From an uncultured Alphaproteobacteria bacterium (lineage in GTDB: Bacteria; Pseudomonadota; Alphaproteobacteria; HIMB59; GCA-002718135), in contig CACMYX010000006.1 of NCBI GenBank assembly GCA_902618015.1, positions 1 to 62,466 on the forward strand: DNA of 62,466 nucleotides, given 5' to 3'. The notes beneath the pieces are model-generated. The model did no database searches. It had not been told where the DNA came from and worked only from the letters and a program-made list of their open reading frames with translations. Shown here piece after piece: positions 36,438 through 47,330 of the stretch. Both the position numbers and the translations under genes were made by a program. Each line of letters opens with the position of its first letter. The stretch's first letter is position 1.

Positions 36438-37616
36438 ATGAAAGAAGTAGAGCTTAATACAACTACAATTAACTTTGGCCCTCAACATCCAGCTGCACAT
36501 GGTGTTTTACGTTTAGTAGTTGAGCTTGAAGGTGAAGTAGTTCAAAGAGCAGAACCGCACATCGGATTGTTACATAGGGGGACAGAAAAATTAATTGAAT
36601 ATAAAACTTATCTTCAGGCTGTCCCTTATTTTGATAGACTTGATTACGTTTCACCAATGTGCCAAGAACATGCTTTTGCATTGGCAACTGAAAATCTCCT
36701 AGGTATCAATGTTCCTGAAAGAGCTAAATATATTCGAGTTATTTTCGCTGAAATTACTAGAATACTAAATCATTTATTAAATATACCTGCCTATGCTGCT
36801 GACATTGGTGCAGTGACACCTTTTTTATGGTGTTTTGAAGAAAGGGAAAAGCTTTTGGAGTTTCATGAAGCAGTATCTGGGGCAAGATTTCATGCAGCCT
36901 ATTTTAGACCTGGCGGAGTTCATCAGGATATGCCAGAAGGAATGGAAGAAAAATTATTTGATCATTTTAAAACTCTTCCAAAATTTATTGATGATCTTGA
37001 AAGCTTGCTTACTAATAACAGAATTTTAAGACAAAGATCAGTAGATATAGGAATAATTTCAAAGTCAGAAGCAATTGAATGGGGGTGTTCGGGTCCTGTA
37101 TTGAGAAGTGCAGGTGTAGCATGGGATTTAAGAAGATCTCAACCTTATGATGCCTATGATCAAGTTGATTTTGAAGTTCCTGTTGGAAAAAAGGGTGATT
37201 GTTTTGATCGATACTTGGTTCGCATAGAGGAAATGAGACAAAGCATTAGTATCATTAACCAATGTTTAAATAAAATCAAACCAGGTCCAATATCAATTGA
37301 GGATAATAAAATTACACCTCCTAAAAGAAATCAAATGAAAAAATCAATGGAAGCTTTAATTCATCATTTTAAACTTTTCACTGAAGGTTACCGTGTTCCC
37401 GCTGGTCAAGTTTATAGTGCAGTAGAAGCTCCAAAAGGTGAATTTGGCGTTTACCTTGTTTCTGATGGATCTAGTAAACCATATAGATGTAAAATAAGAG
37501 CACCAGGTTTTGCACACCTTCAAACATTGGATCATTTATCTAAAGGCCACTTAATGGCTGACATAGCCGCTATACTAGGTAGCTTAGATATTGTTTTTGG
37601 AGAGATAGATAGATAA
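36438..37616 (+). CDS. nuoD: NADH-quinone oxidoreductase subunit D
   Basis: A 392-residue 49-kDa-type subunit that, with NuoB, builds the quinone-binding cavity. Landmarks are [20 protein letters not shown] at the N-terminus (the conserved His of the quinone headgroup site), the [16 protein letters not shown] block, and the C-terminal [14 protein letters not shown] and DIVFGEIDR. The stop shares one base with the nuoE ATG. Confidence 0.97.
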   Translation: MKEVELNTTTINFGPQHPAAHGVLRLVVELEGEVVQRAEPHIGLLHRGTEKLIEYKTYLQAVPYFDRLDYVSPMCQEHAFALATENLLGINVPERAKYIRVIFAEITRILNHLLNIPAYAADIGAVTPFLWCFEEREKLLEFHEAVSGARFHAAYFRPGGVHQDMPEGMEEKLFDHFKTLPKFIDDLESLLTNNRILRQRSVDIGIISKSEAIEWGCSGPVLRSAGVAWDLRRSQPYDAYDQVDFEVPVGKKGDCFDRYLVRIEEMRQSISIINQCLNKIKPGPISIEDNKITPPKRNQMKKSMEALIHHFKLFTEGYRVPAGQVYSAVEAPKGEFGVYLVSDGSSKPYRCKIRAPGFAHLQTLDHLSKGHLMADIAAILGSLDIVFGEIDR

Positions 37617-38215
37617 TGCATCATCCTGGTACAAATAATAAAGTATATAAAAAAATTAATAATAATTTTGAATGGTCATCAGAAAATTTTAAAAAAATTT
37701 CTGAAATAATAAAAAAATATCCATCAAACCGTATTCAAAGCGCAGTTATTCCTTTACTTGATTTAGCACAAAGACAAAATAATGGATGGCTAAGTAAAAA
37801 TTCAATGGAAAAAGTAGCTGAAACTCTAAGTATGTCTTATATAAGAGTGTTGGAAGTCGCCACTTTTTATTCGATGTTTAATTTAGAACCTATTGGTAAA
37901 AATTTTGTCCAAATTTGTAGAACGACACCTTGTTGGTTAAGAGGGAGTGATAAACTGTCTAAAGTTGCGCAAGAAGTTTGCGAAACTAATATTGGCGAGA
38001 CAAGTGATGATGAAATATTTACAGTTGTTGAAGTTGAATGCTTAGGTGCATGTTGCAATGCTCCTATGGTCCAGATCAATGATGATTATTATGAAGATTT
38101 AGATGAAGAGAGTTTTAAAAAAATACTTCAAGATTTAAAAGATAATAAATCAATTAAAGTGGGTTCACAAATTGGTAGAAAATCATCACAACCTGAAAGA
38201 AAATTTGATGCTTAA
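37616..38215 (+). CDS. nuoE: NADH-quinone oxidoreductase subunit E
   Basis: A 199-residue thioredoxin-fold subunit binding the 2Fe-2S cluster N1a through Cys101, Cys106 (CRTTPC), Cys142 and Cys146 (CLGAC). It forms the NADH module with NuoF and NuoG. The C-terminal tail ([13 protein letters not shown]) extends past the core. Its end overlaps the nuoF start by 8 nt. Confidence 0.95.
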   Translation: MHHPGTNNKVYKKINNNFEWSSENFKKISEIIKKYPSNRIQSAVIPLLDLAQRQNNGWLSKNSMEKVAETLSMSYIRVLEVATFYSMFNLEPIGKNFVQICRTTPCWLRGSDKLSKVAQEVCETNIGETSDDEIFTVVEVECLGACCNAPMVQINDDYYEDLDEESFKKILQDLKDNKSIKVGSQIGRKSSQPERKFDA

Positions 38216-39482
38216 GGAAAAAGATAAAATTTTTAAAAATTTATACGGTTTTGAAGACTGGAAATTAGAAGGTGCCAAAAAAAGAGGTATTTGGTCAAAT
38301 ACTAAAGAACTTATTAAAATGGGTAGCGAAAAAATTGTTGAGGAAATCAAAAATAGTCAATTAAGAGGAAGGGGAGGAGCAGGTTTCCCTGCGGGACTTA
38401 AGTGGTCATTTATGCCAAAAGACTCTGGAAAAGATCATTACCTAGTTGTTAATGCAGATGAGTCAGAGCCAGGCACATGTAAAGATCGAGAGATTATGAG
38501 AAACGACCCACATCTTCTTTTAGAAGGTTGTTTAGTTGCTGCCTTTGCTATGCATGCACATACTTGTTATATTTATATAAGAGGTGAATATTATTCTGAA
38601 TCTTCTAATTTACAAAAAGCAATAGATGAAGCCTACGCAAATAATTTAATTGGTAAAAATGCATGTGGTACAGGATGGGATTTTGATATTTATCTTCACA
38701 GAGGAGCAGGAGCATATATTTGTGGCGAAGAAACTGCTTTACTTGAAAGTTTAGAGGGTAAAAAAGGCCAACCTCGATTAAAACCTCCGTTTCCCGCTGG
38801 CGCAGGTTTATATGGATGTCCAACAACAGTTACAAATGTTGAAACAGTTGCCGTTTCACCAACTATTTTAAGACGTGGTTCTAAATGGTTTGCTGATTTA
38901 GGAAGTGCCAACAATACAGGTACAAAAATTTTTAGTATTTCAGGACACGTTAATAACCCATGCAATGTAGAAGAAGAAATGGGGATACCATTAAAAGAAC
39001 TGATTGAAAAACATGCAGGTGGTGTAATTGGTGGTTGGGAAAATTTATTAGCTGTAATTCCTGGAGGTGCAAGTGTGCCTTTATTACCTAAGTCTATTTG
39101 CGATACAGTTAAAATGGATTTTGATAGCCTAAAAGAAGTTCAAAGTGGATTAGGAACTGCTGCTGTTATTGTAATGAATAAATCAACAGATATTGTTGAA
39201 GCAATAGCTAGATTATCACATTTTTATAAACATGAAAGCTGCGGTCAATGTACACCTTGCAGAGAAGGTACTGGATGGATGTACAGAATGATGGAAAAAA
39301 TGGTTCATGGAAATGTTGAACACCAAGATATTGATAAAATTTTAGATGTGACTAAGCAAATTGAAGGTCATACTATTTGTGCCTTAGGTGATGCTGCTGC
39401 TTGGCCTATTCAAGGATTGTTTAGACACTTTAGACCTGAAATTGAAAAAAGAATTCAAGAAAGAAATAGAAGAGTAGCCTAG
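38208..39482 (+). CDS. nuoF: NADH-quinone oxidoreductase subunit F (NADH/FMN site)
   Basis: A 424-residue subunit that oxidises NADH using FMN and passes electrons to 4Fe-4S cluster N3. The nucleotide motif [13 protein letters not shown] is at 54-66, [13 protein letters not shown] is the FMN loop, and the cluster ligands are Cys345, Cys348, Cys351 (CGQCTPC) and Cys391 (TICALGD). The ATG at 38208 is used; a longer TTG start at 38172 would sit deep within nuoE. Stop shares a base with the nuoG GTG. Confidence 0.96.
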   Translation: MLKEKDKIFKNLYGFEDWKLEGAKKRGIWSNTKELIKMGSEKIVEEIKNSQLRGRGGAGFPAGLKWSFMPKDSGKDHYLVVNADESEPGTCKDREIMRNDPHLLLEGCLVAAFAMHAHTCYIYIRGEYYSESSNLQKAIDEAYANNLIGKNACGTGWDFDIYLHRGAGAYICGEETALLESLEGKKGQPRLKPPFPAGAGLYGCPTTVTNVETVAVSPTILRRGSKWFADLGSANNTGTKIFSISGHVNNPCNVEEEMGIPLKELIEKHAGGVIGGWENLLAVIPGGASVPLLPKSICDTVKMDFDSLKEVQSGLGTAAVIVMNKSTDIVEAIARLSHFYKHESCGQCTPCREGTGWMYRMMEKMVHGNVEHQDIDKILDVTKQIEGHTICALGDAAAWPIQGLFRHFRPEIEKRIQERNRRVA

Positions 39483-41521
39483 TGCCAAAGATAACAATTG
39501 ATAATAAAGAATACGAATTTGAAAACGGCATGACCGTAATGCAAGCTTGTGAACAAGCAGGAACTGAAATTCCAAGATTTTGTTATCATGAAAAACTCTC
39601 AATAGCAGGAAACTGTAGAATGTGTTTAGTAGAAATGGAAAAAGCTCCAAAACCTATTGCATCATGTGCCATGCCAGCTGCAGATGGAATGGTTATTAAA
39701 ACAAAAACAGAAACAGTTAAAAAAGCTCGAAAAGGTGTAATGGAGTTTCTTCTCATTAATCATCCATTGGATTGCCCCATTTGTGATCAAGGAGGAGAAT
39801 GTGATCTTCAAGATCAAGCGATGTATTATGGTTTTGATAAAACTAGATATGAAGAAAATAAAAGAGCAGTTCAAAATAAAAATATGGGACCACTTGTCAA
39901 AACAATTATGACAAGATGTATACATTGTACAAGATGTGTAAGGTTTTCTACAGAAGTTGCGGGTGTTGATGATATAGGATTACTTGGCAGAGGTGAAAAT
40001 GCTGAGATCACGACGTACTTAGAAAAAACTATTGAGTCAGAATTATCTGGAAATGTAATTGATTTATGCCCCGTAGGTGCATTAACAAGTAAACCATATG
40101 CATTTAAATCTAGACCATGGGAGCTAACCAAGACAGAAACATTTGATGTGTTCGATGGTATAGGTTCAAGTATAAGGATTGATACAAGAGGAAAAAAAGT
40201 TTTAAGAGCTCTTCCTAGAATAAATGAAGAAACCAATGAAGAATGGATAAGTGATAAATCTAGATTTGCAATTGACGGACTCTCAAGTCAAAGATTGGAT
40301 AATGTGTATTCTAAATCTAATAAAAAACTCCAAAAATCTTCATGGGATAATGCATTTGAATTAATAAAAAAAGAAATTACAAAAAGAGGTAAAGAAAATA
40401 CTGTATTCCTATCTGGTAAGTTCACCGATATTGAAACTTTATATTCCGCAAAAAAATTTAGCAATTCACTAAAATCAAAAAACTATGATTGCAGATTTGA
40501 TAATACACAAATTATCGATAATTCATCTTCAAGTTATAAATTTAATTCAACAATTCAAGAAATTGAAAATGCTGATGCTATTCTTTTAATCGGATCCAAC
40601 CCTAGATGGGAAGCGGCGGTACTAAACGCTAGAATTAGAAAGGCATATATTGAAAATAACTGCAAAATTGGTCTTATAGGTCCTAAATTAGATCTTACTT
40701 ATGATTATCATCATTTATCTGATTCTTTAGATTACCTAAATAAATTATCTAATAATAAATCTGAATTCAATAAAGTTTTAAAATCTGCAAAAAACCCACT
40801 TATAATATTAGGTACTTCAGCATTAAATAATGATCATGGAAAAAAAATATTAGAAACTGCAGGATTAATTGCGAAAAAAATTCAAAAAAATAAAAATACA
40901 AATCCATTAAATATTCTTAACCAAGATATTTCTAGAGTAGGAGCATTAGATTTGAAATTTTATAATAAAAAATTTGATAATGATTACAATAAACAATTAA
41001 AAAAACATATTGATAAAACAAAGCCTGTAGTTTTTTTAATGGGGTTAGATGAGATAAATTTTTCAACATTTGAAAATGCTTTTGTTGTTTATCTTGGTCA
41101 TCATGGAGATGTTTCAGCATCTATAGCTGACATAATTTTACCAACCCCTGCATATACTGAGAAAAGCTCTACTTATATGAATATAGAAGGTAGAGTTATT
41201 CAAACAACTAAGTGTCATAATCCAATAGGTGAAGCAAAAGAGGAGTGGAAAATTTTTAGAGTTTTAAGTGACTTATTTGAAAAGAATTTAAATTTTAATA
41301 ATCTTGGGGAGCTTCGAAATGAGCTTACAAGTACCTATGGTCAATTTGCTCTCTTAAATGAAGTTAATTCTATTAATGAAATAACTTTTGCTAAAAATAA
41401 TAAAATTGAGAATATTAAAGTTAAATATAACATTGAAAATTTTTATATGACCGACTCTATTTCTAGATCTTCTGAAACAATGGCAAAATGTACTAAAGAT
41501 ATTTTAAATAAGGCAGCATAA
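39482..41521 (+). CDS. nuoG: NADH-quinone oxidoreductase subunit G
   Basis: A 679-residue iron-sulfur subunit starting at GTG. The N-terminal ferredoxin-like domain has Cys34, Cys45, Cys48 and Cys62 (2Fe-2S). Next comes the His95/Cys99/Cys102/Cys108 set (HPLDCPICDQGGEC), then a 4Fe-4S ferredoxin pattern RCIHCTRCVRF with the distant VIDLCPVGALTSK. The rest is a molybdopterin-oxidoreductase-like domain that is structural in complex I. Ends 7 nt before nuoH. Confidence 0.96.
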   Translation: MPKITIDNKEYEFENGMTVMQACEQAGTEIPRFCYHEKLSIAGNCRMCLVEMEKAPKPIASCAMPAADGMVIKTKTETVKKARKGVMEFLLINHPLDCPICDQGGECDLQDQAMYYGFDKTRYEENKRAVQNKNMGPLVKTIMTRCIHCTRCVRFSTEVAGVDDIGLLGRGENAEITTYLEKTIESELSGNVIDLCPVGALTSKPYAFKSRPWELTKTETFDVFDGIGSSIRIDTRGKKVLRALPRINEETNEEWISDKSRFAIDGLSSQRLDNVYSKSNKKLQKSSWDNAFELIKKEITKRGKENTVFLSGKFTDIETLYSAKKFSNSLKSKNYDCRFDNTQIIDNSSSSYKFNSTIQEIENADAILLIGSNPRWEAAVLNARIRKAYIENNCKIGLIGPKLDLTYDYHHLSDSLDYLNKLSNNKSEFNKVLKSAKNPLIILGTSALNNDHGKKILETAGLIAKKIQKNKNTNPLNILNQDISRVGALDLKFYNKKFDNDYNKQLKKHIDKTKPVVFLMGLDEINFSTFENAFVVYLGHHGDVSASIADIILPTPAYTEKSSTYMNIEGRVIQTTKCHNPIGEAKEEWKIFRVLSDLFEKNLNFNNLGELRNELTSTYGQFALLNEVNSINEITFAKNNKIENIKVKYNIENFYMTDSISRSSETMAKCTKDILNKAA

Positions 41522-41528
41522 TAATTAG

Positions 41529-42530
41529 ATGACTTATGATATATTAATTACAGGGTTAATAATCGTTGCTCAAATACTTGCTGTTGTTGTGCCAGTTTTA
41601 ATATCTGTAGCTTTTTTAGTTTATGCTGAAAGAAAAGTTTTAGCTCTAATTCAATTAAGAAGAGGTCCAAATATAGTAGGGCCTTTTGGTATATTACAAA
41701 GCTTTGCTGATGCATTAAAACTTATTACTAAAGAAAATATTATACCTAGTGGATCAAATAAAATTGTTTTTATTTTAGCACCCATAATAACAATGGTACT
41801 TAGCTTGGCAGGTTGGGCAGTGATACCTTTTGCTCCAGGATGGGTAGTCTCTGATATTAACGTAGGTATCATGTATCTGTTTGCAGTATCATCTCTTGGA
41901 GTATACGGAATAATAATGGCTGGATGGGCTAGTAACTCTCAATATCCTTTTCTAGGAGCATTAAGATCAGCTGCTCAAATGGTTTCATATGAAGTATCTA
42001 TTGGATTTGTAATAATTACAGTATTATTATGTGTAGGTTCTTTAAATTTATCAAAGATAGTTTTAGCTCAGCAGACTGTATGGTTTGCAATTCCATTATT
42101 GCCTATGTTCATTATTTTTTTTATTTCTGCGTTAGCTGAAACAAATAGATTACCTTTTGATCTTCCTGAAGATGAATCAACACTTGTTGCAGGATTTTTT
42201 ACTGAATATTCATCTGCTTCATTTGTATTATTTTTTTTAGGTGAATACGCGAGTATGATTTTAATGTCTTCTATGACTGTCATTCTTTTTTTAGGCGGAT
42301 GGCTTCCTCCATTTGATGTATACCCATTAAATGTTGTTCCTGGAGTAATCTGGTTTACTGTGAAAGTAATATTTATATTATTTTTATTTATTTGGGTTAG
42401 AGGAACTTTCCCAAGATATAGATATGATCAGTTAATGAGACTTGGATGGAAAGTTTTTCTACCGTTTTCTTTGTTTTGGGTTGTGGCAACTTCTGGTTTT
42501 TTAGTATATTTTGACATGCTACCAAATTAA
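41529..42530 (+). CDS. nuoH: NADH-quinone oxidoreductase subunit H
   Basis: A 333-residue membrane subunit with about eight helices linking the quinone cavity to the proton pumps. Signatures include [35 protein letters not shown], and [20 protein letters not shown], the acidic loop near the quinone tunnel. The stop is 1 nt ahead of the nuoI ATG. Confidence 0.96.
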   Translation: MTYDILITGLIIVAQILAVVVPVLISVAFLVYAERKVLALIQLRRGPNIVGPFGILQSFADALKLITKENIIPSGSNKIVFILAPIITMVLSLAGWAVIPFAPGWVVSDINVGIMYLFAVSSLGVYGIIMAGWASNSQYPFLGALRSAAQMVSYEVSIGFVIITVLLCVGSLNLSKIVLAQQTVWFAIPLLPMFIIFFISALAETNRLPFDLPEDESTLVAGFFTEYSSASFVLFFLGEYASMILMSSMTVILFLGGWLPPFDVYPLNVVPGVIWFTVKVIFILFLFIWVRGTFPRYRYDQLMRLGWKVFLPFSLFWVVATSGFLVYFDMLPN

Positions 42531-42531
42531 T

Positions 42532-43011
42532 ATGTATAAATTAATTAAATCTTTTACTTTATTTGAATTATTTCAAGGACTATTTTTAACTTTCAAATAC
42601 ATATTTAAATCTAAAGTTACAATAAATTATCCTCACGAAAAAGGTCCATTAAGTCCACGTTTTAGAGGTGAGCATGCTTTGAGAAGATATCCAAGTGGGG
42701 AAGAGAGATGTATCGCATGTAAACTTTGTGAAGCAGTATGTCCTGCTCAGGCAATTACAATTGAAGCAGAGCCAAGAGAGGATGGAAGCAGAAGAACAAC
42801 AAGATATGATATAGATATGACTAAATGTATTTATTGTGGTTTATGTCAAGAATCTTGCCCAGTTGATGCGATAGTCGAAGGACCAAATTTTGAATTTGCC
42901 ACTGAAACAAGAGAAGAATTAATTTATAATAAAGATAAACTTTTAGAAAATGGAGATAGATGGGAGCAAGAAATTGCTCAAAATATTCATCTCGATAGAA
43001 AATATAGATAA
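42532..43011 (+). CDS. nuoI: NADH-quinone oxidoreductase subunit I
   Basis: A 159-residue ferredoxin-type subunit with two 4Fe-4S clusters (N6a/N6b). The ligands are Cys60/63/66/70 ([12 protein letters not shown]) and Cys99/102/105/109 ([12 protein letters not shown]). The ATG at 42532 is chosen, because an upstream TTG would overlap nuoH. It connects NuoE/F/G electrons to NuoB. Confidence 0.96.
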   Translation: MYKLIKSFTLFELFQGLFLTFKYIFKSKVTINYPHEKGPLSPRFRGEHALRRYPSGEERCIACKLCEAVCPAQAITIEAEPREDGSRRTTRYDIDMTKCIYCGLCQESCPVDAIVEGPNFEFATETREELIYNKDKLLENGDRWEQEIAQNIHLDRKYR

Positions 43012-43013
43012 GA

Positions 43014-43625
43014 ATGGTTCTTTATTCATTAACATTTTATCTTTTTTCATCTGTTGCAGTTCTTTCTGCTCTAATGGTTATAAGTGCAAAAAATCCAGTT
43101 CATTCAGTTTTGTTCTTAATTTTAAGCTTTGTTAACGCATCAGGACTCTTTGTTTTATTAGGTGCTGAATTTTTGGCAATGATCCTTGTCGTTGTATATG
43201 TTGGAGCTGTTGCAGTCCTTTTTCTATTTGTTGTAATGATGCTTGATATAAATTTTGTAAAGTTGAGAGAAGGTTTTTTGCAATATTTACCTTTCGGAGC
43301 ATTATTAGGGATAGTTCTAGTAATTGAACTTGGAATACTTTTTTTAACAGATAGATCGTCTAATATTTATAACAATCAAACACCACTACAACCTATAGTT
43401 TATGAAGTGGAAAATACAAAAATGATTGGGCAAATACTCTATACTGAATATTTTTATTTATTTCAAATATGTGGGATAATTTTATTAGTCGCAATGATTG
43501 GCTCTATTACACTTACATTAAGAGATAAAGGTGGTGTTAAAAGGCAAAATATAGATTCTCAAAATACAGTTGATGCATCAACAGCTATAGAAAAGAAAAA
43601 AGTAAAAATAGGCGAAGGAATTTAA
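43014..43625 (+). CDS. nuoJ: NADH-quinone oxidoreductase subunit J
   Basis: A 203-residue membrane subunit with five helices. The conserved pi-bulge helix is VVVYVGAVAVLFLFVVMML and the N-terminus has SAKNPVHSVLFLILSF. The C-terminal ~30 residues (RQNIDSQNTVDASTAIEKKK) are a charged tail. Two nucleotides separate it from nuoI and 3 from nuoK. Confidence 0.94.
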   Translation: MVLYSLTFYLFSSVAVLSALMVISAKNPVHSVLFLILSFVNASGLFVLLGAEFLAMILVVVYVGAVAVLFLFVVMMLDINFVKLREGFLQYLPFGALLGIVLVIELGILFLTDRSSNIYNNQTPLQPIVYEVENTKMIGQILYTEYFYLFQICGIILLVAMIGSITLTLRDKGGVKRQNIDSQNTVDASTAIEKKKVKIGEGI

Positions 43626-43628
43626 TTA

Positions 43629-43934
43629 ATGATTACTCTTGAACACTATCTTTTTCTCGGCGCAATTATTTTTACCTTAGGTGTTTTAGGAATATTTTTA
43701 AATAAGAAAAATTTAATTATAATTTTAATGTCTATAGAACTCATCTTGTTGTCGGTAAATATTAATTTTATTGCTTTCTCAGCGTATATTAATGATATCT
43801 CAGGGCAAATCTTTGCAATGCTTACACTTACTGTTGCAGCCGCTGAAGCAGCAATTGGACTAGCCATACTTGTAGTATTTTTTAGAAATTTAGGATCAAT
43901 AGAAGTAAATAAAATTAATCAGCTTAAGGGATAG
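43629..43934 (+). CDS. nuoK: NADH-quinone oxidoreductase subunit K
   Basis: A 101-residue, three-helix subunit of the antiporter module. The intramembrane Glu residues conserved for proton transfer are visible in [20 protein letters not shown] and in [17 protein letters not shown]. Length is exactly typical. Followed 3 nt later by nuoL. Confidence 0.95.
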   Translation: MITLEHYLFLGAIIFTLGVLGIFLNKKNLIIILMSIELILLSVNINFIAFSAYINDISGQIFAMLTLTVAAAEAAIGLAILVVFFRNLGSIEVNKINQLKG

Positions 43935-43937
43935 TAG

Positions 43938-45845
43938 ATGGCAACCTCAATTATATTTTTACCTCTACTTGGATTTCTTTTTTGTTTTTTACTCGGTAAA
44001 CAGTTTAACTATAAGGTTTATCAAATATCAACAACTTCAATCCTTTTTCTTTGTACTTTATTTTCTTGGATAATATTCATTCAGTTTGTTAATAATAAGG
44101 AAACTGAAATAATTTTTATTCTTAACTGGATTACTTCTGGAAACTTTATTGTTGATTGGTCAATTAGATTAGACACTTTAACTGCTGTGATGTTCATTGT
44201 GGTTACAACTGTTTCTGCTTGTGTTCATTTATATTCAATAGGCTATATGGAAGAAGATCCATCAAAAATAAGATTTATGGGTTATCTAAGCTTATTTACT
44301 TTTTTTATGCTTGTTCTTGTATCAAGTAATAACTTGCTGCAAATGTTCTTTGGTTGGGAAGGTGTTGGGCTAGCCTCATATTTATTAATTGGTTTTTGGC
44401 ACCATAAAGACTCAGCAAATAAAGCTGCTATAAAAGCATTTGTTGTAAACAGAGTTGGAGATTTTGGATACGCAATTGGAATTGCTGGAATTTTTTATAT
44501 TTTTGGCACGATAAGTTTCGACAGTATATTTTCACAAGTGGATCAATTTAGTGAGCATCAAATTCAATTCCTTTCATTCAGTTTTCCAACTTTAGATTTT
44601 TTATGCTTTCTTTTATTCATAGGTGCAATGGGTAAATCTGCCCAATTAGGTTTGCACACATGGTTGCCAGATGCCATGGAGGGACCTACTCCTGTATCTG
44701 CACTAATACATGCTGCAACAATGGTAACTGCTGGTGTATTTTTAGTTGCAAGAATGAGTCCTCTTTATGAGTTTGCGACATTTACTAATTTATTCATTAC
44801 TTTTATTGGTGCAGCCACAGCTATTTTTGCTGCCTCTATAGCCTTAACGCAAAATGATATTAAACGAGTCATTGCATATTCAACATGTAGTCAATTAGGA
44901 TATATGTTTTTTGCAGCAGGTGTAGGAGCTTATAATGCATCAATATTTCACTTAACAACTCATGCATTTTTTAAAGCTCTTCTATTTCTTTCTGCAGGTT
45001 CTGTAATTCATGCAATGCATCATGAACAGGATATGAGAAAAATGGGGGGACTTTTCAAAAAAATACCTTTTACTGCCTCAATGATGTGGATTGGGTCTCT
45101 TGCAATTATTGGTTTCCCATATCTATCTGGTTACTATTCAAAAGAAAGTATTTTAGAAAATGCTTTCTATGCTTCAAATGGAATAGCATACTTTGCATAT
45201 TTAGTAGGTATTTTAACTGCTTTACTTACTGCTTTTTATTCATGGAGATTACTATTCCTAACATTTCATGGTGAAAATAGATCAAATAATAAAATATATG
45301 ATCACGCCCATGAATCACCTTTAGTAATGACAGCTCCATTATTTATTCTTGCAATTGGTTCTATTTTTTCTGGAATATTCTTTGCTGATTATTTTATTGG
45401 ATATTACAAAAAAGAATTTTGGGACAATGCAATATTATTAACAGAAAGTTCTCATAAATATCTTCCTCTTACACAATCATTAATATCAAAATCGGCTGTT
45501 GCAGTTGGAATTCTTATCTGTGTGTTGATATATTCAAATAATTTAAATAGAGCAAATAATCTTTCCTATAACTTGGATCCTTTATATTCTCTTTCTAAAA
45601 ATAAATGGTATGTTGATGAGCTATATCATAAAGTATTTGTTTTAACATTTTTTAAATTAGCAAACTTTTTTTGGAAAAGAGGAGATGAAAAAACTATTGA
45701 TGGTTTAGGACCAAACGGGGTTTCCTGGATTATTTCAAAATCTTCATCTTATGTAAGTTTATTTCAATCAGGATATTTGTTTCATTATGCTTTTGCTATG
45801 CTTGGCGGCTTAGTAATAATTTTAACATGGTTTTTATATTACTAA
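43938..45845 (+). CDS. nuoL: NADH-quinone oxidoreductase subunit L
   Basis: A 635-residue antiporter-like proton-pump subunit with about sixteen helices and the long amphipathic lateral helix at the C-terminus. Recognisable blocks are MFFGWEGVGLASYLLIGFW, GAMGKSAQLGLHTWLPDAME (functional Lys), GPTPVSALIHAATMVTAGVF and NDIKRVIAYSTCSQLGYMFF. Abuts nuoM without a gap. Confidence 0.96.
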   Translation: MATSIIFLPLLGFLFCFLLGKQFNYKVYQISTTSILFLCTLFSWIIFIQFVNNKETEIIFILNWITSGNFIVDWSIRLDTLTAVMFIVVTTVSACVHLYSIGYMEEDPSKIRFMGYLSLFTFFMLVLVSSNNLLQMFFGWEGVGLASYLLIGFWHHKDSANKAAIKAFVVNRVGDFGYAIGIAGIFYIFGTISFDSIFSQVDQFSEHQIQFLSFSFPTLDFLCFLLFIGAMGKSAQLGLHTWLPDAMEGPTPVSALIHAATMVTAGVFLVARMSPLYEFATFTNLFITFIGAATAIFAASIALTQNDIKRVIAYSTCSQLGYMFFAAGVGAYNASIFHLTTHAFFKALLFLSAGSVIHAMHHEQDMRKMGGLFKKIPFTASMMWIGSLAIIGFPYLSGYYSKESILENAFYASNGIAYFAYLVGILTALLTAFYSWRLLFLTFHGENRSNNKIYDHAHESPLVMTAPLFILAIGSIFSGIFFADYFIGYYKKEFWDNAILLTESSHKYLPLTQSLISKSAVAVGILICVLIYSNNLNRANNLSYNLDPLYSLSKNKWYVDELYHKVFVLTFFKLANFFWKRGDEKTIDGLGPNGVSWIISKSSSYVSLFQSGYLFHYAFAMLGGLVIILTWFLYY

Positions 45846-47330
45846 ATGATTGACTGGCCACTAGTATCAGTAATAATTTTTTTACCTTTTATTGGTGCTT
45901 TAATTATTCTTTTTATTAAAGAAGATGAATTAACATCAATTAATATTAAATGGGCTACTTTACTAACAACGTTAGGAACATTTATTTTGAGTTTAATACT
46001 CTGGTTACAATTTGATTATTCCAATCCGTCTTATCAATATGAAGAAAAATTTAGATGGTTTGATGATTTTAATTTCTTCTACCATGTTGGAGTTGACGGT
46101 ATCTCACTTTTTATGATTTTATTAAGTACATTTTTAACCCCACTTTGTATTTTAGCTAGTTGGAATAATATTAAAAAAAGAGTCAAGGAATACATGCTCT
46201 CTTTTTTATTTTTAGAGACTGTAATGATTGGAATGTTTGCTTCTATAGACATACTTTTATTTTATATTTTTTTTGAAGCAGTATTAATACCAATGTATCT
46301 AATCATAGGTATATGGGGAGGCAATAGAAGAATCTATGCTTCTTTTAAATTCTTTCTCTACACTCTTTTGGGTTCAGTACTCATGTTGATTGCTATTATT
46401 GTGATGTATAGAAATACAAGTTCAATGAGTATTGAGTTTTTACAAGGTAATTATTTTTCCTATAATACTCAGTTGTTTCTTTGGCTTGCCTTCTTTGCTT
46501 CCTTCGCAGTTAAAATTCCAATGTGGCCTTTTCATACATGGCTGCCCGATGCCCATGTTGAAGCTCCAACGGCCGGATCTGTTATTTTAGCCGGAGTACT
46601 TTTAAAAATGGGCGGATATGGTTTTATCCGTTTCTCTCTAGGTATGCTTCCAGAAGCAACAGAATTTTTTATTCCTTTAATTATGACATTAAGTATAGTT
46701 GCTATAGTATACACTTCGTTAGTGGCACTAGCACAAACTGATATAAAAAAACTAATTGCATATTCATCCGTTGCTCATATGGGAATTGTAACAATTGGAA
46801 TTTTTTTAGTTAATCAACAAGGTTTAGAAGGAGCAATGATGCAAATGATTAGTCATGGACTAGTTTCAGCAGCTTTATTTTTATGTGTTGGTGTTATTTA
46901 TGATCGAATGCATACTAGAGAAATTGAATTTTATGGAGGATTAGTTCAAAGAATGCCACTTTATGCAACAGTATTCATGATTTTTATGTTGGGATCAGTT
47001 GGATTACCTGGGACTAGTGGTTTTATTGGAGAATTTTTAGTTATTGTTGGCGCATTTAAATTTTCAAGTTACGTTGTTATTGGCGCGGCTTTTGGAATAA
47101 TATTATCCGCTGTTTACATGCTATACCTTTATAAAAGAATTATTTTTGGCACCATAACTAATAATAAACTTGCAGATATTTTAGATATAAACACAAGAGA
47201 GAAAATCATATTAATTCCTTTAGCAATTTCAGTAATATTACTAGGTATATTTCCGAATCTATTTTTAGATCCTATGAGATTATCACTTGAACTAATAATA
47301 ACAAACTATGAAATAGCTAATGCTAAATAA
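45846..47330 (+). CDS. nuoM: NADH-quinone oxidoreductase subunit M
   Basis: A 494-residue antiporter-like subunit with fourteen helices. Motifs include FYIFFEAVLIPMYLIIGIWG (functional Glu), FASFAVKIPMWPFHTWLPDA (Lys), HVEAPTAGSVILAGVLLKMG and TDIKKLIAYSSVAHMG. Its last codons overlap nuoN by 11 nt. Confidence 0.96.
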   Translation: MIDWPLVSVIIFLPFIGALIILFIKEDELTSINIKWATLLTTLGTFILSLILWLQFDYSNPSYQYEEKFRWFDDFNFFYHVGVDGISLFMILLSTFLTPLCILASWNNIKKRVKEYMLSFLFLETVMIGMFASIDILLFYIFFEAVLIPMYLIIGIWGGNRRIYASFKFFLYTLLGSVLMLIAIIVMYRNTSSMSIEFLQGNYFSYNTQLFLWLAFFASFAVKIPMWPFHTWLPDAHVEAPTAGSVILAGVLLKMGGYGFIRFSLGMLPEATEFFIPLIMTLSIVAIVYTSLVALAQTDIKKLIAYSSVAHMGIVTIGIFLVNQQGLEGAMMQMISHGLVSAALFLCVGVIYDRMHTREIEFYGGLVQRMPLYATVFMIFMLGSVGLPGTSGFIGEFLVIVGAFKFSSYVVIGAAFGIILSAVYMLYLYKRIIFGTITNNKLADILDINTREKIILIPLAISVILLGIFPNLFLDPMRLSLELIITNYEIANAK